Shown here: in pieces, positions 59,973-64,000 of the stretch
How positions within the stretch are numbered: position 1 is the stretch's first letter
How the letters are laid out: every line of letters begins with the position of its first letter
Origin: Hymenobacter terricola
GTDB taxonomy: Bacteria; Bacteroidota; Bacteroidia; Cytophagales; Hymenobacteraceae
Reading direction: 5' to 3'
NCBI RefSeq assembly: GCF_017921975.2
Contig: NZ_JAGEMO020000015.1
Coordinates: 62,001 to 126,000, forward strand
DNA: 64,000 bases
Made by a program: the position numbers and the translations under genes
The notes under the pieces: generated by a model
Database searches by the model: none
The model's input: the letters and a program-made list of their open reading frames with translations, nothing else
What the model was told of the DNA's origin: nothing

Positions 59973-61142
59973 ATGGAAACCCAATCAACCGCCACCGTCG
60001 ACTCGTCCGTGGCCAAACTTTTCTCCCCGGTACAGCTGGGGCCTTACACCTTGGGCCACCGCGTGGTGATGGCCCCGCTCACCCGAATGCGGACGGTGCA
60101 TAACAACGTGCCCACCGACCTGATGGTGGAATATTATTCCCAACGCGCCACTAAAGGGGGCTATATCATCTCCGAAGCCACCGTGGTTTCGCCCAACGGC
60201 GACGGCTACTTGGGAGCCCCCGCTATCTACACCGATGAACAAGTTGAGGGCTGGAAGAAAGTAACCAGCGCCGTTCATGCCAAGGGTGCACTTATGTTCC
60301 TGCAGCTTTGGCATGTAGGTCGGCAGTCACACTCCAGCCTGCAGCCCGATGGCGGACTACCTGTGGGCCCTTCGGCCATTGTGCACGATGACGTGGCCTT
60401 CACCGCTAACGGCTGGGTACCGGTCACTCAAAACCGGGCGCTGGAAATCGAAGAAATTCATGCCTTGGTGGAGGATTTTCGGCAGGGAGCCATCCGGGCC
60501 AAGGCCGCCGGCTTCGATGGCGTAGAGCTGCACGGGGCCAATGGGTACTTGGTCGACCAGTTTTTGCAAGACGGCTCGAACCAGCGGACCGACGAGTACG
60601 GCGGCTCGATTGAAAACCGCGTCCGCTTCATGATGGAAGTCGTGGACGCCATGGTATCTGTGTGGGGCGAGCACCGGGTAGGCGTGCGCCTCGGGCCCAG
60701 TGGCACATTCGGGTCGATGAGCGACAGCAATCCGGAAGCCCTCTTTGCCTATGCGGCCGAGCAGCTGAACCGCTACGACCTGGCGTACCTGCACATCATT
60801 GAGCCCCGCATCGACGGCAGCATCCTGAAAGAGGAAGGCCTGCAGCCAGTAGCGGCGGCTCAGCTGCGCAAAATATTCAAGGGGACCATCATTGTGGCCG
60901 GAGGTTTCGACCGCGCCAGTGCCGAGGCCATTCTGGAAAAAGGCGATGCTGACCTGGTCGCTTTTGGTCGCTACTTCCTGGCGAATCCCGACTTGGTGAA
61001 ACGGCTCAAACTCGACCTGCCCCTGAATGAGTATGACCGCGAAACGTTCTACGGCGGTGATGCGCGCGGCTACTCCGACTACCCCTTCTACAGCCATGAA
61101 GAAGCTGCTGAAGCGAATGCAGCCCTTCCAGCGGCGGTTTAA
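59973..61142 (+). CDS. Old Yellow Enzyme-family ene-reductase (NemA-like)
   Basis: 389 residues. FMN-dependent NADPH enzyme that reduces activated alkenes, nitro-esters and nitro-aromatics. LFSPVQLGPYTLGHRVVMAP and LTRMRTVHNNVPTDLMVEYY open the barrel. The substrate-binding pair His187 and Asn190 is in ELHGANGYLVDQFL, followed by SNQRTDEYGGSIENRVRFM. IIVAGGFDRASAEAIL and DLVAFGRYFLANPDLVKRL bind FMN phosphate. It lies downstream of a TetR operator-like site and next to an esterase gene, consistent with an electrophile-response group. Confidence 0.95.
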   Translation: METQSTATVDSSVAKLFSPVQLGPYTLGHRVVMAPLTRMRTVHNNVPTDLMVEYYSQRATKGGYIISEATVVSPNGDGYLGAPAIYTDEQVEGWKKVTSAVHAKGALMFLQLWHVGRQSHSSLQPDGGLPVGPSAIVHDDVAFTANGWVPVTQNRALEIEEIHALVEDFRQGAIRAKAAGFDGVELHGANGYLVDQFLQDGSNQRTDEYGGSIENRVRFMMEVVDAMVSVWGEHRVGVRLGPSGTFGSMSDSNPEALFAYAAEQLNRYDLAYLHIIEPRIDGSILKEEGLQPVAAAQLRKIFKGTIIVAGGFDRASAEAILEKGDADLVAFGRYFLANPDLVKRLKLDLPLNEYDRETFYGGDARGYSDYPFYSHEEAAEANAALPAAV

Positions 61143-61154
61143 TAAACAGCGCCA

Positions 61155-61187
61155 GCATGCCCACCGAGCTCAAACAGGTGGGCATGC
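61155..61187 (+). terminator. Hairpin after the ene-reductase gene
   Basis: GCATGCCCACC and GGTGGGCATGC pair perfectly around 11 bases; no strong T-run follows. Confidence 0.5.
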
Positions 61188-61257
61188 CTTGCTGCGAAAT
61201 GCCCATTCCCTGAAATGCTTTCACCGCTCCTGACCCGGGGCCCTTACTTCCTTTTTT

Positions 61258-61995
61258 ATGCAACCCAACATCCTCTCTGATGGAACGGCCCAACAGCCGG
61301 CCACTGCAATCAAAAACATTGTGCTGGTGCATGGCGCGTGGGCCGATGCCTCCTGCTGGGCGAAAGTCATTCCGCTGCTCCAGGCCAAGGGCTACTACGT
61401 TTCGGCAGTGCAGAACCCGCTGACTTCGCTGGCCGATGACGTGGCGGCCACCAAACGGGCGCTGGCCTTGCTGGATGGCCCGGCCTTGCTGGTGGGCCAT
61501 TCGTGGGGTGGCGCGGTCATCACCGAAGCAGGCAACGACCCCCGGGTGGCGGGCCTGGTATACGTGGCCGCGATGGCTCCTGAAGCGGGGCATTCGTTTC
61601 TGGAAACTGCTGAAACAGCTGCCCTGATGCCCGCCAATGACGAGGTGCGCCCCGACGCATTTGGCTACCTGAGCATGACGCCCAAGGGCTTCAAAGAGGA
61701 TTTTGCCCAGGACCTGTCCGCTGCCGAACTGGAATTGATGATTGCCACGCAAGCGCCCTTGCCCTTTACGACGCTGCAAGGCAAAATCTCGCAGGCGGCC
61801 TGGGAAACCAAGCCTTCGTGGTACATCGTGGCCAGCAACGACCGCACGATTAACCCCGATTTGCAGCGCACCATGGCCGCCCGCATGCACGCCAGCACGA
61901 CGACTGTGGCATCCAGCCATGTACCCATGCTGTCGCAGCACGAGCACGTTGCGGCGGTTATTGTAGAAGCAGCCGGCAAGCTGGTCGTTGCATAG
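61258..61995 (+). CDS. Alpha/beta hydrolase (esterase, EstC/MhpC-like)
   Basis: 245 residues. LVHGAWADASCWAKVIPLLQ is the oxyanion hole (HGAW) and GHSWGGAVI contains the nucleophile Ser82. The acid is Asp195 (NDRTINPDLQ) and the base lies in SSHVPMLSQHEHVA. The 'HGAWADASCW…GHSWGG' pattern is that of small carboxylesterases near haloperoxidases and salicylate esterases. It is probably cytoplasmic, having no signal peptide. It lies 116 bases after the ene-reductase gene and may share its regulation. Confidence 0.88.
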   Translation: MQPNILSDGTAQQPATAIKNIVLVHGAWADASCWAKVIPLLQAKGYYVSAVQNPLTSLADDVAATKRALALLDGPALLVGHSWGGAVITEAGNDPRVAGLVYVAAMAPEAGHSFLETAETAALMPANDEVRPDAFGYLSMTPKGFKEDFAQDLSAAELELMIATQAPLPFTTLQGKISQAAWETKPSWYIVASNDRTINPDLQRTMAARMHASTTTVASSHVPMLSQHEHVAAVIVEAAGKLVVA

Positions 61996-62044
61996 GCAAG
62001 CAGCTATTGCGTCAAAGAAAACAGGGAGAGGAAGGAAGGTGCCC

Positions 62045-62079
62045 ATGGTCAATCCCTGTTAGTAGCAGGGGTTGACCAT
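62045..62079 (+). terminator. Hairpin after the esterase gene
   Basis: ATGGTCAATCCCTG and CAGGGGTTGACCAT pair with one mismatch around a 7-base loop. Confidence 0.5.
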
Positions 62080-62168
62080 AACGGCATGTCTGTGGGGTAA
62101 CGCCAAAAGCATCGGGAAGAGCAGGTTGGCCGATGTTCTTATTCACGGGGTTTAAACAGCTGGTAATC

Positions 62169-64000
62169 ATGAATCTTTACTGCTCATTCGTCGGTCTGAT
62201 GCTAGCCCTTGGCGGGGTGTCAGGGCAGGTAGCGCGCGCCCAGTCGGGGCGGCCCTGCACCGTGTTTGTCGTGGGTGGCACCGGGCGTAGCGACGCCGCG
62301 CGGCTGGTCCGGACGCTGCAGGCAGTGCGCACGCAAGCCGATTCGCTGGATTATGCAAGCACGCTGGTGCTTCTGGATGACCGTCTCGGCCCGTCGCTGT
62401 CATCGGTTTCGGAGGCAGCTGCTGCCACCCCGGCTCTGACCACATTGCTGGCGCAGCTGCACGACTTTCCGGGGCGGCTGGTGGTGGTACCCGGCGGCAC
62501 CAACGATGCCGGTGACGAGCGCCTGGCGCGGCGGCTGGCATCGCCGGCCGGCCGGCCCGGTGCCCTGGTGCCAGACCTGCGCTGCCCGGACCCGGTGGAG
62601 CTTGCGTTGGATGCCGGGCACACGCTGGTGGTGCTCAATACGGCCTGGTGGTTGCAGCCCCCGGCCTCGGAAACCCACCCTACTACTTGCGAGGCCCAGG
62701 ACCAGGCCGGCGTATTGGCGTTGCTGAACGATATTCTGCGCCGTAACCAGGGGCGTCAGGTGTTGCTGGTAGGCCAGCAGGCCTTGGCCCGGGCCGGAAT
62801 CGCGGCGATGCTGCCGAACCCCGGCTCCCAGCAGTTGGGCCGCTCGCTGCGCGGTACGCTGGAAAACTACCCCGGCCTGACGTACATCGCGGGCCACGGC
62901 CGCCGCGCCCGCTACGACGAGCAAAACGCGCTGCACTACTTCACCAGTGGGGCGGAGGCCCCGGCCCGGGTGAAGCATACGGCCAGTGCGGCCGACAACG
63001 GGTTTGTGCGCCTGGATTATCTCGCCGGCGGACAGGTGCGCGTCACGTACTGGCAACCCGACAGAGGGCAGGCCGTGGCTGAGCGGCACTGGACCATTCC
63101 CGGTGTGGCCCCGACAAAACCGCTGGATTCCCTGGCCGCTGCGCCAGGGCCGTCAACTGCGCAGGTGCAAGCCAGTGCCCAATACCGGGCGGGCCGTTTC
63201 AAACAGTGGCTGCAGGGCGCAAATTACCGCCGTGAGTGGCAGCAGGGGGTGCGCGTGCCGGTGCTGGACATGGGCACTGCCCACGGCGGACTTGTGCCAC
63301 TTAAGCGCGGCGGCGGTTTCCAAACGAAGTCACTGCGCCTGCGGGCCGTCGACGGGCAGGAATTTGTGCTGCGGTCAATAGATAAGAATACCGACGCCTC
63401 GGTGCCCGCTTTTTTGCACGAAACCTTCGCGGCCGCCATTGTGCAGGACCAGATTTCTGCCGCCCACCCGTATGCTGCCCTGGCGGTGCCGCCACTAGCG
63501 GAAGCCGCCGGCGTGGGGCATACCACCCCGGAGGTAGTGCTGGTGCCCGACGACCCACGGCTGGGCATTTACCGGCGCGAGTTCGCCGGCACCTTAGCGC
63601 TAATGGAGGCCCGCGACCCGGTGCCCCCACGGGGCTTCTCGGGCCAGCCCGAAAAGAAGGGGTACAGCACCCCCGACGTGCTGGCCGCCCTGGCCGCTGA
63701 CCCGCGCAGCCGGGTAGACCAACGCGCCTTGCTGCGGGCCCGACTGCTGGACATAGTGCTGGCCGACTGGGACCGCCACGACGACCAGTGGCGCTGGCTG
63801 GCCTACGCGCTGCCCGGTGGGGGCAAGCTGTTTCGGGCGCTGCCGCGTGACCGGGACCAGGCGTTTTTTGTTAACGAAGGCTTCCTGCCTCGTCAGGCCA
63901 GCAAAGACTATATTCTGCCTAAAATTCAGGGGTTTGCCGCCGGGTTTCGCAACGTCAACACCTTCAATTACCAGGCCCGCTACTTCGACCATTCCTTTCT
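62169..64000 (+). CDS. Large exported protein with a degenerate metallophosphoesterase domain, C-terminus outside the window
   Basis: At least 610 residues from the ATG at 62169 with no stop before the edge. A signal peptide (SFVGLMLALGGVSGQVARAQ) is followed by a domain where a calcineurin-like phosphoesterase is expected. Its metal-binding motifs are altered: VVGGTGRSD (34-42) for GDxG, LLDDRLGP (68-75) for GDN, VPGGTND (107-113) for GNHDW, LVGQQ (200-204) for xHHP, and AGHGRRARYD (241-250) for GHxH. Downstream parts are conserved: LRSIDKN (Lys406), DWDRHDDQWRW (Asp533-His537) and PRDRDQAFF (Asp561, Asp563). Such proteins normally end in a BamA/TamA-like barrel, which would lie off the edge. 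Confidence 0.75.
   Translation, partial: MNLYCSFVGLMLALGGVSGQVARAQSGRPCTVFVVGGTGRSDAARLVRTLQAVRTQADSLDYASTLVLLDDRLGPSLSSVSEAAAATPALTTLLAQLHDFPGRLVVVPGGTNDAGDERLARRLASPAGRPGALVPDLRCPDPVELALDAGHTLVVLNTAWWLQPPASETHPTTCEAQDQAGVLALLNDILRRNQGRQVLLVGQQALARAGIAAMLPNPGSQQLGRSLRGTLENYPGLTYIAGHGRRARYDEQNALHYFTSGAEAPARVKHTASAADNGFVRLDYLAGGQVRVTYWQPDRGQAVAERHWTIPGVAPTKPLDSLAAAPGPSTAQVQASAQYRAGRFKQWLQGANYRREWQQGVRVPVLDMGTAHGGLVPLKRGGGFQTKSLRLRAVDGQEFVLRSIDKNTDASVPAFLHETFAAAIVQDQISAAHPYAALAVPPLAEAAGVGHTTPEVVLVPDDPRLGIYRREFAGTLALMEARDPVPPRGFSGQPEKKGYSTPDVLAALAADPRSRVDQRALLRARLLDIVLADWDRHDDQWRWLAYALPGGGKLFRALPRDRDQAFFVNEGFLPRQASKDYILPKIQGFAAGFRNVNTFNYQARYFDHSF

Noticed and set aside
62506..63381. Short plus-strand frames within the last gene
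   Set aside because: They are in other frames of the long uninterrupted gene from 62169.

Overview
The window looks like a piece of chromosome from a Bacteroidota bacterium, most likely Hymenobacter or a close relative. This is inferred, not searched. The reasons are a G+C-rich genome with AT-rich spacers, many start-proximal TAnnTTTG or TAnnTTCG boxes (the Bacteroidota -7 promoter element), and protein families typical of that phylum: DUF4468-like, BBP2-type porin, a metallophosphoesterase-BamA-type surface protein, M1 peptidases with signal peptides, FkbM and SHOCT proteins. It holds about 60 genes, one tRNA, no rRNA and no CRISPR array.

Layout. 0-5 kb: the start of an S9 peptidase, an exported methyltransferase, small proteins, a MRJP/Yellow-type lipoprotein and a 3D-domain protein. 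5.8-10.6 kb: sucA-sucB (2-oxoglutarate dehydrogenase E1 and E2); the E3 gene lpdA lies at 21.9 kb. 10.7-14 kb: a DUF4126 membrane protein, a NodU/CmcH-type carbamoyltransferase and a convergent EamA transporter whose 3' end overlaps it. 14.5-17.8 kb: porin, DUF4468-like protein and AmtB ammonium channel. 17.9-21.5 kb: M1 peptidase, AraC regulator and NmrA-like oxidoreductase. 23.3-24.2 kb: a HEPN-MNT toxin-antitoxin pair lying between two copies of the lpdA 3' end and terminator. 24.6-44 kb: mostly housekeeping and envelope genes (YdeI-like, cold-shock protein, FkbM and RlmF methyltransferases, RluF-type pseudouridine synthase, SDR, DinB, PAP2, aldehyde dehydrogenase, GMC oxidoreductase, thioesterase, second M1 peptidase), separated by palindromic repeats. 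44-50 kb: a large MscS channel, then a 21-bp repeat array and a four-gene cluster with a PIN-like nuclease candidate. 50-53.3 kb: a PfpI/DJ-1 protein, a decayed hydrolase, a beta-barrel protein and tRNA-Val(GAC).

53.3-62 kb, just after the tRNA, is more AT-rich and looks acquired or rearranged. It has decayed DNA, an alpha/beta hydrolase with an Asp nucleophile, a frameshifted SnoaL-like gene, a TPR-histidine kinase and a compact TetR regulon. In that regulon tetR, an SDR and an Old Yellow Enzyme share the palindrome GACC-N4-GGTC in their upstream regions, and an esterase follows. This suggests a system that responds to electrophiles or other small toxic compounds.

The last gene runs off the end. 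It is a large exported protein whose N-terminal phosphoesterase domain has lost its metal-binding motifs while a downstream DWDRH/PRDRDQ region is kept.

The most interesting points are the HEPN-MNT module fused to the lpdA tail, the four shared TetR operators, two arrays with an exact 21-bp period, the degenerate phosphoesterase surface protein, and several palindromic repeat families, one of which now encodes the C-terminus of a GMC oxidoreductase.
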